Source: DSWT01 sp035373625
GTDB taxonomy: Bacteria; Chloroflexota; Anaerolineae; B4-G1; SLSP01
NCBI GenBank assembly: GCA_035373625.1
Contig: DAOSNS010000016.1
Coordinates: forward strand, 1-64,000
Reading direction: 5' to 3'
DNA: 64,000 nt
In this document: in pieces, positions 54,590 through 63,852 of the stretch
How positions within the stretch are numbered: position 1 is the stretch's first letter
Layout of the letters: every line of letters starts with the position of its first letter
Translations under genes and position numbers: made by a program
Notes under the pieces: model-generated
Seen by the model: only the letters and a program-made list of their open reading frames with translations
What the model was told of the DNA's origin: nothing
Databases searched by the model: none

Positions 54590-56656
54590 ATGAAAGAATA
54601 CACAACACAGAAAATTCGTAACATTGCCTTGATCGGGCACGGCGGCTCCGGTAAAACGACCTGGACGGAGGCCGTGTTGTTTTTGAGCAAGGCCACGAAT
54701 CGTCGCGGCAAGGTCGAGGATGGCACCACGGTTATGGACTACGACGACGAAGAAATTCGCCGCAAAATTTCATTGAACCTGGGCGTCGCGGCCGTCGAGT
54801 GGAACGGCTACAAGCTGAACATTATGGACACGCCGGGGTACACCGATTTCGTAGGCGAGGTGCGCAGCGCGCTGCGTGTCGCCGATACGGCAGTGATCTT
54901 TGTGGATGCGTCCGCCGGCGTCGAAGTGGGCACCGAACTGACCTGGGGCTATGCCGATGAGGAAAAATTGCCGAAAGTCGTCCTCATCAACAAGATGGAT
55001 CGTGAAAACGCCAATTTCGACAAGGCTTTGAAATCCCTGTCCGAGACCTTCAATGCTCAATTCCTGCCCATGCTGCTCCCCATCGGGGCACAGGCCGACT
55101 TCAAAGGCGTCATCAATGTCTTGGAGAAAAAGGCATATATGGGGCCGAAGAGTGAACCGGCGGCTGTCCCCGCTGCGATGGCCGCGCAGGTTGATGAACT
55201 GTACACCAGGATCGTCGAAGCGGCAGTCGAAGCCGATGAGGCATTGATGGAGAAGTATTTTGCGGATGAGCCGTTGACGCCCGAAGAGATTTCCACCGGC
55301 CTGCGCAAAGTCATCGTCGAGGGCAGCTATGTGCCGGTGCTGGCGACCGCCGGCGGCAGCGACCTGATCGGCCTGAGCGCGCTCGTGGATTTGTTAGTCC
55401 AGATTGTGCCGTCGCCCGACGATCGGCCTTTTACCGCTCAAGGGCCGGCCGGTGAAGAAGAACTCGCGGTCAGTGACCTGTCACCCTTTGCTCTACTGGT
55501 CTTCAAGACCACGGCAGACCCCTACGTCGGCAAGCTCACCTATTTCCGGGTGTATGGCGGCATGGCGAACTCCGGGGATACGGTATACAACAGCCGTGCG
55601 GCCACCGAAGAGCGTCTCGGACAGATCTTTGTCATGCGCGGTAAGGAGCAAATCCCTGTGGAGCGGCTGCATGCCGGCGATATCGGCGGCGCTGCCAAGA
55701 TGAGTGAAGCTTTGACCGGCGATACCCTGTGCTCCAAAGATCACGTCCTCACCATGCGGGGGCCACTGTTCCCGCACCCGTTGTATACCGTGGCCGTTTC
55801 TCCCAAGACCAAGGCCGATACGGCGAAGATGGGGCCGACGCTGACCCGTATCTGTGAAGAAGACCCCACACTGCACTGGTATCAGGACCAGACCACCCGC
55901 GAGACGCTTCTTGCCGGGATGGGGGATGCGCATGTCGAGGCGGCGGTACGGCGCATGCAGACACGCTTTGGGGTCGCGCTGGATACCAGCGTCCCCAAGG
56001 TGCCGTACAAAGAGACCATCACTGCGACGAACACCGCCCAGTATCGCCATAAGAAGCAGACTGGCGGCGCAGGACAGTTTGCCGAAGTGCACATGCGGAT
56101 CGAGCCGCTTGCGCGTGACGCCGGTTTCCAGTATGAATGGGAGGTCTTCGGTGGGCGCATTTCCAGCTCGTTCAAACCTTCCATTGAGAAGGGGATCAAG
56201 TCGGTCATGTCGCAGGGGGTGATCGCAGGCTACCCGATTGTGGATGTCCTTGTGGCCATTACCGATGGTAAGGAACACCCGGTAGACTCCAAAGACATCG
56301 CTTTCCAGATCGCCGGGCGTGAAGGCTTCAAGCAGGCGTTCCAGGGCGCGAAGCCGGTGTTGTTGGAGCCGATTTACAACTTCGTGATTACCGTGCCTGA
56401 AGAGTTTGCCGGAGCGGTAATGTCAGACCTCAACACGCGCCGCGCGCGTGTGCAGGGAATGGAACAATCGGGGAAGAAAGCCATCATCACGGCGTCGGCG
56501 CCGCTGGCGGAGATGCTGCAATACGCGACGAACCTGCGGGCCATCACGCAAGGGCGGGGCGTCTATTCAATGGAATTGTCGCACTACGACGTGGTGCCGG
56601 CGCACCTGACCCAGCAGATCATCGAGCAGGCCAAGATCGAGCACGAAGAGGATTAA
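54590..56656 (+). CDS. fusA: Elongation factor G-like GTPase (EF-G2 type)
   Basis: A 688-aa translation GTPase with G1 IALIGHGGSGKTTWTEAVLF, G3 IMDTPGYTDFVGE, G4 LINKMDREN and the usual domains II-V (for example GDAHVEAAVRRMQTRFGV and IAFQIAGREGFKQAF). The GHGGSGKT P-loop (instead of AHIDAGKT) marks the EF-G-like second class often called fusA2, so it may not be the housekeeping factor. No rpsL or rpsG genes adjoin it. Confidence 0.9.
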   Translation: MKEYTTQKIRNIALIGHGGSGKTTWTEAVLFLSKATNRRGKVEDGTTVMDYDDEEIRRKISLNLGVAAVEWNGYKLNIMDTPGYTDFVGEVRSALRVADTAVIFVDASAGVEVGTELTWGYADEEKLPKVVLINKMDRENANFDKALKSLSETFNAQFLPMLLPIGAQADFKGVINVLEKKAYMGPKSEPAAVPAAMAAQVDELYTRIVEAAVEADEALMEKYFADEPLTPEEISTGLRKVIVEGSYVPVLATAGGSDLIGLSALVDLLVQIVPSPDDRPFTAQGPAGEEELAVSDLSPFALLVFKTTADPYVGKLTYFRVYGGMANSGDTVYNSRAATEERLGQIFVMRGKEQIPVERLHAGDIGGAAKMSEALTGDTLCSKDHVLTMRGPLFPHPLYTVAVSPKTKADTAKMGPTLTRICEEDPTLHWYQDQTTRETLLAGMGDAHVEAAVRRMQTRFGVALDTSVPKVPYKETITATNTAQYRHKKQTGGAGQFAEVHMRIEPLARDAGFQYEWEVFGGRISSSFKPSIEKGIKSVMSQGVIAGYPIVDVLVAITDGKEHPVDSKDIAFQIAGREGFKQAFQGAKPVLLEPIYNFVITVPEEFAGAVMSDLNTRRARVQGMEQSGKKAIITASAPLAEMLQYATNLRAITQGRGVYSMELSHYDVVPAHLTQQIIEQAKIEHEED

Positions 56657-56668
56657 GCCATATCAAAA

Positions 56669-56705
56669 ACGGGCCGGAGAAAGGGACTCCGGCCCGTTTT
56701 TTTTT
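56669..56705 (+). terminator. Rho-independent terminator of the EF-G-like gene
   Basis: ACGGGCCGGAG (56669-56679) and CTCCGGCCCGT (56687-56697) form an 11-bp stem followed by eight or more T residues. Confidence 0.95.
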
Positions 56706-56786
56706 GTCCAAAATTCAGCCAGAGCAGGGGATGCTCTGGCTGAACGGTAATACCGGGTTATCCTGACGGCGATTTTATAGCCGCGA

Positions 56787-57431
56787 CTAAGCTTCTTCGG
56801 CCGCCGGACGCTTGCGGATGACCTCGACCTCAGCCGGGGCCGGCGCAGTAGCAGCTTCTTTTTCCTCTTCCTCTTCTGCGTAGATGACCTGAACTACGAT
56901 GTCATTTGGCGCGTTGAGAATGGTCACACCCGGCGGCGGCGTGATGTCGCCAACCGTGATTGACTGGCCGATTGCGGTCAGCTTGCTGATGTCAACTTCG
57001 ATGGCGGGAACCAGCGCCGTCGGCAGGGCTTTGATTTCCAACTCGTTGAGGATGTGCAGCAAGACGCCGCCAAAATCCTTCACCGCCGGTGACTCGCCGA
57101 CCAAATCCACCGAGACGGGCACGCGAACGACTTCGCGGACGTTGAGGGCCTGCAGGTCGAGATGGATCACGTTACGCTTGAGCGTGTGGTATTGCACATC
57201 GCGGAAGATGGCCAGATACGGCTCTTGTGTCCCTTCAACGTACACCTGTATGGTGGAGCTGGTGCCGGCTTTGCTAATGGCCTTTTCGACCTCACGGCTG
57301 TTGAATTGTACGGGGATAGGTTCAATGCCATGCCCATAAATGACCCCAGGAACGATCCCTTCGCGGCGCAGCGCGTTGACCTGTTTCCCGACAACGGTAC
57401 GTGGGGTCGCACGCAATTCTAATGTTTCCAT
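56787..57431 (-). CDS. rplY: Ribosomal protein bL25 (general stress protein Ctc type)
   Basis: A 214-aa two-domain bL25. The N-terminal 5S rRNA-binding domain is LELRATPRTVVGKQVNALRR to YGHGIEPIPVQF, and the C-terminal beta domain runs VREVVRVPVSVDLVGESPAV to VVQVIYAEEEEE. The Ala/Glu-rich tail is typical. ATG 57431 follows GGAGG. It binds 5S rRNA in the large subunit. Confidence 0.92.
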   Translation of the reverse strand: METLELRATPRTVVGKQVNALRREGIVPGVIYGHGIEPIPVQFNSREVEKAISKAGTSSTIQVYVEGTQEPYLAIFRDVQYHTLKRNVIHLDLQALNVREVVRVPVSVDLVGESPAVKDFGGVLLHILNELEIKALPTALVPAIEVDISKLTAIGQSITVGDITPPPGVTILNAPNDIVVQVIYAEEEEEKEAATAPAPAEVEVIRKRPAAEEA

Positions 57432-57470
57432 GCTTGATTTCCTCCGTTCTTTCTGTATGCCTGCGTCAAC

Positions 57471-57498
57471 AAATGGGCCGCAGCATTGCGGCCCATTT
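57471..57498 (-). terminator. Terminator after the small membrane protein gene
   Basis: AAATGGGCCGCA (57471-57482) and TGCGGCCCATTT (57487-57498) form a perfect 12-bp stem, read on the minus strand as the end of the gene at 57538-57927 and ahead of rplY. Confidence 0.8.
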
Positions 57499-57537
57499 GC
57501 CCAGGCAACGGCTATTGTAACGCAAACCGGCACTTTG

Positions 57538-57927
57538 TCAAACTTCTGATTTGGCTTTGAGGAGCAGCCTATTAGGTGGGAGCTTTTCGATCTGGGTGAT
57601 CGTGTACCATGACAGCGCAATTCCTACGATCTGGATGACAAACAAAAGCCAGTTCCAGGCGCCGGAAGCGTCCTTGAGGTTAGGCAGCAACATCATCAGA
57701 CGCACGACGATGTTGACGCCTTGCACGAAGATCAGCGAGCTTCGCCCGGCGATAGGGGAGAGCCAGCCGCTGTTTATCGCTACCAGCGCAGCGACAAACA
57801 GGATGAACAATGCCGGCGGTAAAACCGCGGCTTGCGGTGCGCTCTGAAAGAAAGCCGGTGGATAGATGATGACGGCGATGGCTTGTAAAACCAATAAAAC
57901 GATTAATTGTGTACGTGGATTGGACAT
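57538..57927 (-). CDS. Four-helix membrane protein of unknown function
   Basis: A 129-aa protein (start ATG 57927, AGGGGG upstream) with four predicted transmembrane helices (for example LIVLLVLQAIAVIIYPPAFF and WNWLLFVIQIVGIALSWYTI). No motif recognised. The upstream DNA (57951-58017) is built from GATTAGGGATTCGGG/CCCTAATCC words. Confidence 0.75.
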   Translation of the reverse strand: MSNPRTQLIVLLVLQAIAVIIYPPAFFQSAPQAAVLPPALFILFVAALVAINSGWLSPIAGRSSLIFVQGVNIVVRLMMLLPNLKDASGAWNWLLFVIQIVGIALSWYTITQIEKLPPNRLLLKAKSEV

Positions 57928-58124
57928 GCTCAACCCCCTTGAAAATAGTGATTAGGGATTCGGGATTAGGATACTGCCCAGACCCTAATCCTCAGTCCCC
58001 AGTCCCTGATCCCTGGCCAAATCCCCTTGAACCCGCAAATATTAAAGATCATTATAGTAAACATTCACATTCCGTCAAATCTGCGAGGGGTGATGTGATT
58101 TTTGTAATTTCATAGGCCGGTCGT

Positions 58125-58152
58125 TTGACACCTTTTGGGTTTTCGGTAAAAT
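58125..58152 (+). promoter_or_regulatory. Promoter of the liv operon
   Basis: TTGACA (58125-58130) and TAAAAT (58147-58152) are separated by 16 bp. It precedes a leader of about 190 nt that contains a small ORF and hairpins. The rest of 57934-58124 holds word repeats and no gene. Confidence 0.75.
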
Positions 58153-58224
58153 GAAAGCAGCATCGGTGATAAGGGTCTTGTTGTTTGAAGCCCAATACCG
58201 GCTAAACCTAGCTAGGGAGGTGGC

Positions 58225-58278
58225 ATGGAACGATTCTATCAAGAGGCTTTGTGCAAAGATGGTATTCGGCCCAGCTAA
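58225..58278 (+). CDS. Possible 17-aa leader peptide
   Basis: ATG 58225 has a strong AGGGAGGT 4 nt upstream and encodes MERFYQEALCKDGIRPS, with TAA at 58276-58278. The stop codon lies inside the left arm of the following hairpin, as in ribosome-mediated attenuation. The peptide is not rich in Leu/Ile/Val, so the signal sensed is unclear. Confidence 0.45.
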   Translation: MERFYQEALCKDGIRPS

Positions 58279-58315
58279 GGAATTTTGTCCTTTAGTCGTC
58301 CTTAGCCCTTTATTT
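58275..58315 (+). promoter_or_regulatory. Attenuator-like mutually exclusive hairpins
   Basis: CTAAGGA (58275-58281) can pair with TCCTTAG (58299-58305), which is followed by CCCTTTATTTTAT. Alternatively AAGGA (58277-58281) can pair with the nearer TCCTT (58288-58292). A ribosome at the leader stop codon would cover the left arm. Confidence 0.4.
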
Positions 58316-58350
58316 TATCCCACATTATGTTTAGTTTAAGGAGGAGTGAG

Positions 58351-59481
58351 ATGCGTTCCCGTTTTTTTGTGCTGATGCTTTTGTTGGTTTCAATGTTGGC
58401 CCTATCTGCATGCGGCGGCGGCGGCGGTACCATCAAAGTCGCCATTCTCGCCCCTATGAGCGGCGATGTCGCAACCTTTGGGCAATCCACCCGTGATGGC
58501 GCGATGCTGGCGGTCGAGGAATGGAACGCCAATGGCGGTATTGACGGCAAGAAGATCGAAGTGGTCGTCGAAGATAGCCAATGTGATGCTGAAGCGGCGG
58601 TGAGCGCTGCGAACAAGGTCATTGACCAGGACGGCGTCAAGTTCATCATCGGCGAAGTGTGTTCCAAAGCCTCCATCCCTATCTCCGAAATTGCCACAGC
58701 GAAGAAGGTCTTGCAGATCAGCCCCACCTCGACCAACCCTGCTGTGACGGTGGGGGAGAGCGGCACCAAGCCCACGATCTTCCGCGCTTGCTTCATTGAC
58801 CCCTTTCAGGGCAAAGTGGGAGCTAAGTTCGCCCTGGAGAAGCTGGGCGCCAAGACGGCTGCGGTGTTCCTCGACCAGGGTAATGACTACGTCCGTGGCC
58901 TGGCGGAGGTCTTCATCAAGGAGTTCGAGGCCGGTGGTGGCAAAGTCGTCGTGAAAGAAACCTATACCAGCGATGACTCGGACTTTTCCGCGATCTTGAC
59001 CAAAGTGAAGGACGCCAACCCTGATGTGCTCTATCTGCCGGATTACTACTCCACCGTGAACCTGATCGCTGCGCAGGCGAAGGAGAAGGGCATTACCGCC
59101 GTGATGCTGGGTGGCGATGGTTGGGATTCCTCCGACCTGGATCGCAAGGCCGTGGATGGTGGCTACTTCACCAACCACTTCTCCGATCAGGACTCGCGTA
59201 AGGTCGTGCAGGACTTCGTGAGCAAGTATAAGGCCAAGTATGGCTCCGCGCCCGACGCGCTGGCGGCGTTGGCCTATGACGCGGCGAACATCCTCTTCCA
59301 GGGAATTGACAAGACCGGCAAGGCCGATCCTGTCGCTGTGGCGAAGACCCTGGAGACCGGCAAATTCGATGTTGTCTCCGGCAGCGTCTCGTATGATACG
59401 AGCCACAACCCGGTGAAGGCTGCGGTGGTTTTGCAGGTCAAAGACGGCGCAGTCAACTACGTTGACACGGTCGCTCCCTAA
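58351..59481 (+). CDS. livK: Branched-chain amino-acid ABC transporter substrate-binding lipoprotein
   Basis: A 376-aa protein from ATG 58351 (AAGGAGGAG). The lipobox LSAC places the lipidated Cys at residue 21. The mature part is a type I periplasmic-binding fold (IKVAILAPMSGDVATFGQST, GVKFIIGEVCSKASIPISEI, LYLPDYYSTVNLIAAQAKE). It delivers Leu/Ile/Val or a related amide or amino acid to LivHMGF. Confidence 0.92.
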   Translation: MRSRFFVLMLLLVSMLALSACGGGGGTIKVAILAPMSGDVATFGQSTRDGAMLAVEEWNANGGIDGKKIEVVVEDSQCDAEAAVSAANKVIDQDGVKFIIGEVCSKASIPISEIATAKKVLQISPTSTNPAVTVGESGTKPTIFRACFIDPFQGKVGAKFALEKLGAKTAAVFLDQGNDYVRGLAEVFIKEFEAGGGKVVVKETYTSDDSDFSAILTKVKDANPDVLYLPDYYSTVNLIAAQAKEKGITAVMLGGDGWDSSDLDRKAVDGGYFTNHFSDQDSRKVVQDFVSKYKAKYGSAPDALAALAYDAANILFQGIDKTGKADPVAVAKTLETGKFDVVSGSVSYDTSHNPVKAAVVLQVKDGAVNYVDTVAP

Positions 59482-59621
59482 CGCCTGACAATTCCCTCGG
59501 CGTAGCAGTTTGTGAGGGGCCGGGGCGGTCATATATGCCCTGGCCCCTCAATGATTGTTTAACGTTTCAACGTGTCAACGTTCCAAACGTGTTAATGTTC
59601 AGATGCTTCAAGGAGGCAAGA

Positions 59622-60926
59622 ATGGCACAGATGATCTCACGCTCGGCTAAGAATGGTGCGATGGTGCAACGTCACAATGGGATGATGCTCAATCGCTTTA
59701 GCCAGGGATTCTTCGTGCTTTTGGGATTACTGGTGATCTATGTTCTGGGGCGGGCATTTGCGCAAAGCCCTAAAATTTTCGTAGAACAGGTGCTCAACGG
59801 TCTGCAACTAGGATTTATCTATGCTCTCATTGCTTTGGGATACACGATGGTTTACGGCATCGTGAAGTTGATCAACTTTGCCCACGGCGATGTGTTTATG
59901 TTTGGTGCTTTTACCAGCTTCTACACGATCGGGACTTTGCAGTTACACCGCTGGCCGGCCTGGGTCTTTCCGGGCATCTCGGAGGGGGCGGTGATTTTGG
60001 TCGGCACCCTATCGGTCATTTTGGTTTCCATGCTTTTTTCCGCGACGCTGGCCGTGGTGGTCGAACGCTTTGCCTACAAACCCCTGCGTAACAAACCCCG
60101 CATTGCCGCCCTGATTACGGCCATCGGGGTTTCTTTCTTTTTGGAGTATTTTGGCGCCCTGCCTTTTGCGTTCACCAATAACTACATCACCTATCCGCGT
60201 CCCTTCGAGGTCAGTGTGTATAGCGGGGGGATGATTTCTCCTGTCCTGATTATCGGCGTCTGGGTGTTGTTTGGGATTGCGGTGGCATTGCGCATCGGAT
60301 TTACGCTTGCCATACGCCGGGGTAATATGCGGGCGCAAACGTGGCGCCGGCATCCCTTGCTTCAATTTGGTTTGCTGTTCTTCGGTTTTATGGCCGCGCT
60401 CCTTACCCTTACCGGCAGCAGAATCGAAATGGGTGGCAAAGTGTGGGACCTTTCGGTGTCCAATGTGATGTTGGTCATCATGGGGGCTTCGATTCTCCTG
60501 CAGGTGTTGCTGCAATATGTGGTAAGCAGCACCCGGATCGGCAAAGCCATGCGCGCGGCCGCGTATGATAAAGCTGTGGCGCGCTTGATGGGTATCAACG
60601 TAGACGGTGTCATTACCGCGACTTTTGCGCTTGGCGGTGGCCTGGCCGGCGCCGCGGGTGTGCTCTATGCGACGGCGTTCAAGCAGGTCCATCACCTGAT
60701 GGGCATCATCCCCGGCCTGAAAGCCTTCGTGGCTGCCGTGATCGGTGGCATCGGCAGTATTCCGGGGGCCTTCGTCGGCTCTCTGATTATGGGGCAGGCG
60801 GAGGTGCTGGCGGCCGGTTTTATCTCCACGCCGATGCGTGATGCGGTGTCCTTCTCCTTGCTGATTGTGGTGTTGCTGGTATGGCCGCAGGGGATCTTCG
60901 GCGAGCCGCCGGCGGAGAAGGTATAA
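59622..60926 (+). CDS. livH: Branched-chain amino-acid ABC permease LivH
   Basis: A 434-aa permease from ATG 59622 (AAGGAGG). It has about 9 hydrophobic helices and the family motifs YALIALGYTMVYGIVKLINF and, near the C-terminus, GLKAFVAAVIGGIGSIPGA. It is longer than typical LivH (about 300 aa) because of an extra N-terminal helix and a hydrophilic insert around residues 220-260. The leader is made of AACGTTTCAACGTG words. Confidence 0.92.
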   Translation: MAQMISRSAKNGAMVQRHNGMMLNRFSQGFFVLLGLLVIYVLGRAFAQSPKIFVEQVLNGLQLGFIYALIALGYTMVYGIVKLINFAHGDVFMFGAFTSFYTIGTLQLHRWPAWVFPGISEGAVILVGTLSVILVSMLFSATLAVVVERFAYKPLRNKPRIAALITAIGVSFFLEYFGALPFAFTNNYITYPRPFEVSVYSGGMISPVLIIGVWVLFGIAVALRIGFTLAIRRGNMRAQTWRRHPLLQFGLLFFGFMAALLTLTGSRIEMGGKVWDLSVSNVMLVIMGASILLQVLLQYVVSSTRIGKAMRAAAYDKAVARLMGINVDGVITATFALGGGLAGAAGVLYATAFKQVHHLMGIIPGLKAFVAAVIGGIGSIPGAFVGSLIMGQAEVLAAGFISTPMRDAVSFSLLIVVLLVWPQGIFGEPPAEKV

Positions 60927-60940
60927 CGAGGAGGTCAATC

Positions 60941-62200
60941 ATGATGCAACGATTCCGTAAACCCAATGTCTATTTCATCGCCGGTGGGTTGCTGGTCTTT
61001 GTGGTCGTTCAGGTGCTGCTCAGTGCCGGCCTCCTGAATGACTACTGGCGCGGCATCATTTTCTGGGGCGCGGCTATCTCTATGGTGGCACTGGGGTTGA
61101 ACCTGATCTATGGGTTCAACGGACAGTTTTCGTTGGGGCAATACGGCTTTTACGCGATCGGCGCGTATACATCCGCCGACATCACTTATCGCTGGGTCCG
61201 TGGTGACCCTTCGGCTATCGTGGTGGTGTTGTTCGGTTCGCTTCTGACGTTGGGGCTGTATGTTGGAGTGGCGGCTTTCTTGCGTCGTTTCTACGGCGTG
61301 ACGGTCATGGCACGTTTCACCTTTTACATCCTGGCGACCGTCCTGGCCTTCGTCGTCGCTGTGACGCTGTTGGTGCCGTGGCTTGGTCCGCTCATCGCCG
61401 CTGGACTTCACGCTCTTCCTGATGCAGTGTCTCAACAGGTGGTCTTTTTCATTGCTCTTGTCGGCGGAGCTTCTCTCGCGGGCATCGCCAGCTTCCTGTT
61501 CGGCATCCCTGTGCTCGAACTTGGCTCCGATTACTTCGGCATCGCCACGCTTGGCTTTACCATCATTATCAAAGTCTTGCTCGATAACACCGATACCCTC
61601 TTACCCTTCCCGGAGATGAAGGGCGCGCGTGGGATGATCGGTATTCCCAGTTGGACGACCTGGGTGTGGGTTTTTTCTTCGTTGATGCTCGTGATTGTGG
61701 TGATGCGCAACATTCTCCATTCAAGCGTAGGGCGCGCCATTGTCTCGGTGCGTGAGGATGAGCGCGCGGCGGAACTGGTGGGCATTGACGTTGCGACGAC
61801 AAAAGTGTTGGCTTTTGTGCTCGGCAGCGTCTTCGCCGGGCTGGCCGGTGGCATCCGTGCGCACGACCTGGCGTTCTTGCACCCGCAAAATTTCAACTTT
61901 ATCAAGTCCTTTGATCCATTGATCATCGTCGTTTTCGGCGGGTTGGGCAGCATGACCGGCACGATCATCACCGGTTTCTTCTGGATTTTCCTGCTTGAGG
62001 GGGTGTTACGCCTTTACCTGCCGCAGGGCTTTGAGACATGGCGGCTGGTCGTCTATCCCCTGGTCTTGTTGCTGATGATGTTGCTGCGCCCTGAAGGATT
62101 GTTTGGCCGTTATGAAATCCCCTTCCTGCGCCGGGTTCTGCCCCCCTTGCCGCCGAAATCTGAGGTGGCTACCACGCCGACAGAGGAGGTGCGCGCATGA
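60941..62200 (+). CDS. livM: Branched-chain amino-acid ABC permease LivM
   Basis: A 419-aa permease from ATG 60941 (GAGGAGG), starting 14 nt after livH. The motifs LGLNLIYGFNGQFSLGQYGF and LGSDYFGIATLGF, then SVREDERAAELVGI and VVFGGLGSMTGTIITG, are characteristic. About 10 transmembrane helices. Its stop overlaps the livG start. Confidence 0.93.
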   Translation: MMQRFRKPNVYFIAGGLLVFVVVQVLLSAGLLNDYWRGIIFWGAAISMVALGLNLIYGFNGQFSLGQYGFYAIGAYTSADITYRWVRGDPSAIVVVLFGSLLTLGLYVGVAAFLRRFYGVTVMARFTFYILATVLAFVVAVTLLVPWLGPLIAAGLHALPDAVSQQVVFFIALVGGASLAGIASFLFGIPVLELGSDYFGIATLGFTIIIKVLLDNTDTLLPFPEMKGARGMIGIPSWTTWVWVFSSLMLVIVVMRNILHSSVGRAIVSVREDERAAELVGIDVATTKVLAFVLGSVFAGLAGGIRAHDLAFLHPQNFNFIKSFDPLIIVVFGGLGSMTGTIITGFFWIFLLEGVLRLYLPQGFETWRLVVYPLVLLLMMLLRPEGLFGRYEIPFLRRVLPPLPPKSEVATTPTEEVRA

Positions 62201-63018
62201 AAGGGCGTCCGGACGGTCTTTCACCCGAAGTGGAAGCGCGCCCCGTCGTTCTGGAAATGGAAGGGGTGACGCATTTCTTTGGCAACCTGCGCGCCGTGTA
62301 TAACTTCGACCTGACACTGCGGCATGGAGAACTGGTTGGGCTGATCGGGCCGAACGGCGCCGGCAAGACGACGATCTTCAACCTCATCACGGGCGTCTAC
62401 CAGGCGACACAAGGGCACATCCGTTACAAGGGTGTCAACCTGTTGGGCTTGCCTTCCCATGAGATCATCCAGATGGGGATCGCGCGCACGTTCCAGAACA
62501 TCCGCCTGTTCGCCAACCTGACGGTGCTGGATAATGTGCGTATTGCTTATCATCCGCATGCCGGCTATGGGCTGATGGATTCTATCCTGCACACGCGCCG
62601 TTTCCGTGAAAAAGAGGCTGAAATGGCACAGCAGGCGCAGGAATTCCTGGAAATTTTCGGCCTGGGTGACCGCCGCAACGACATCGCGGGAAGCCTGCCC
62701 TACGGTTTACAACGTCGCCTCGAAATTGCGCGCGCGCTGGCGGCTTACCCGCGTTTGTTGCTCCTTGATGAACCGGCAGCCGGTATGAATCCTCAGGAAA
62801 TTGACGAGTTGATGGAACTGATCCATTTCATCCGTGACCGCTTTGACCTGACCATCCTGTTGGTTGAACACCGTATGCGTCTGGTGATGAACATCTGCGA
62901 GTGGATCACGGTGATGGACTTCGGCGAGATCATCGCGCGTGGCCTGCCCGCCGAGGTGCGCAGTGACCCGCATGTGATCGAGGCCTACCTGGGCCGCCAG
63001 GCCGTGGAAATCAAGTAG
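62197..63018 (+). CDS. livG: Branched-chain amino-acid ABC ATPase LivG
   Basis: A 273-aa ATPase with Walker A LIGPNGAGKTTIFNL, the LivG-type segment GIARTFQNIRLFANLTVLDN, signature SLPYGLQRRLEIARAL and Walker B LLLLDEPAAGMNP, and the C-terminal block DFGEIIARGLPAEVRSDP. ATGA overlap with livM. Confidence 0.94.
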   Translation: MKGRPDGLSPEVEARPVVLEMEGVTHFFGNLRAVYNFDLTLRHGELVGLIGPNGAGKTTIFNLITGVYQATQGHIRYKGVNLLGLPSHEIIQMGIARTFQNIRLFANLTVLDNVRIAYHPHAGYGLMDSILHTRRFREKEAEMAQQAQEFLEIFGLGDRRNDIAGSLPYGLQRRLEIARALAAYPRLLLLDEPAAGMNPQEIDELMELIHFIRDRFDLTILLVEHRMRLVMNICEWITVMDFGEIIARGLPAEVRSDPHVIEAYLGRQAVEIK

Positions 63019-63027
63019 GGGGGACGC

Positions 63028-63741
63028 ATGGCGCTGTTAGAAATCAACAACCTGTATGTATCCTATGGCGCAATTCGCGCGCTGCATGGCGTTTCTTTTC
63101 ACGTTGAGCGTGGAGAAATCGTGACACTCATCGGCGCAAACGGCGCAGGCAAATCCACGACGCTGCGCGCGATCTCCGGCTTGCTGTCTGCCGATAGCGG
63201 TTCTATCGTTTACGATGGCATAGACATCACCCGTAAACTCGCCAGTGACATCGTGCCGCTGGGGATCGTTCAAGTGCCCGAAGGCCGGCGCATCTTCGCG
63301 CCGCTCACCGTGCGCGAGAACCTGGAGATGGGCGCGTTTACTCGCAAAGACAAAGCCGAGATCGAAGCGAGCATGCAGCACGTCTTTGAGCTTTTCCCGC
63401 GCCTCAAAGAGCGTCTCGAACAGACCGGTGGGACGCTATCCGGCGGTGAGCAACAAATGCTGGCCGTGGGGCGTGCGTTGATGGCGAAACCTAAACTGTT
63501 GCTGATGGATGAGCCTTCGATGGGCCTGGCGCCGATCCTGGTGGAAGAAATCTTCGACATCATCCGCGAGATCAACCGCGAAGGGGTGACGGTGTTGCTG
63601 GTGGAACAGAACGCGCACATGGCGCTCTCGGTTGCCAATCGTGGCTATGTTTTGGAAACGGGGGCCATCGAATTGGAAGGCTCGGCGCAGGAACTGGCAC
63701 AGAACCCCCGCGTGCGCGAAGCCTACCTGGGTGGCGGATAA
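63028..63741 (+). CDS. livF: Branched-chain amino-acid ABC ATPase LivF
   Basis: A 237-aa ATPase: Walker A LIGANGAGKSTTLRA, QVPEGRRIFAPLTVRENLEM, signature TLSGGEQQMLAVGRALM and Walker B LLLMDEPSMGLAP, ending VREAYLGG. GGGGGG lies 5 nt before the ATG. It completes the KHMGF set. Confidence 0.94.
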   Translation: MALLEINNLYVSYGAIRALHGVSFHVERGEIVTLIGANGAGKSTTLRAISGLLSADSGSIVYDGIDITRKLASDIVPLGIVQVPEGRRIFAPLTVRENLEMGAFTRKDKAEIEASMQHVFELFPRLKERLEQTGGTLSGGEQQMLAVGRALMAKPKLLLMDEPSMGLAPILVEEIFDIIREINREGVTVLLVEQNAHMALSVANRGYVLETGAIELEGSAQELAQNPRVREAYLGGG

Positions 63742-63771
63742 GGCGAAACCTCAGGCTTTCACAAATGATAT

Positions 63772-63800
63772 TGTAGCGCGAGTCGTCAACTCGCGCTACA
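63772..63800. repeat. REP-like palindrome after livF
   Basis: TGTAGCGCGAGT (63772-63783) and ACTCGCGCTACA (63789-63800) with loop CGTCA. It resembles the degenerate palindrome near 42841. Confidence 0.8.
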
Positions 63801-63852
63801 ACTGTCATTTGCCCTTTACTCATTTCTCTTTACCCATCTCCTGGAGACTTAT

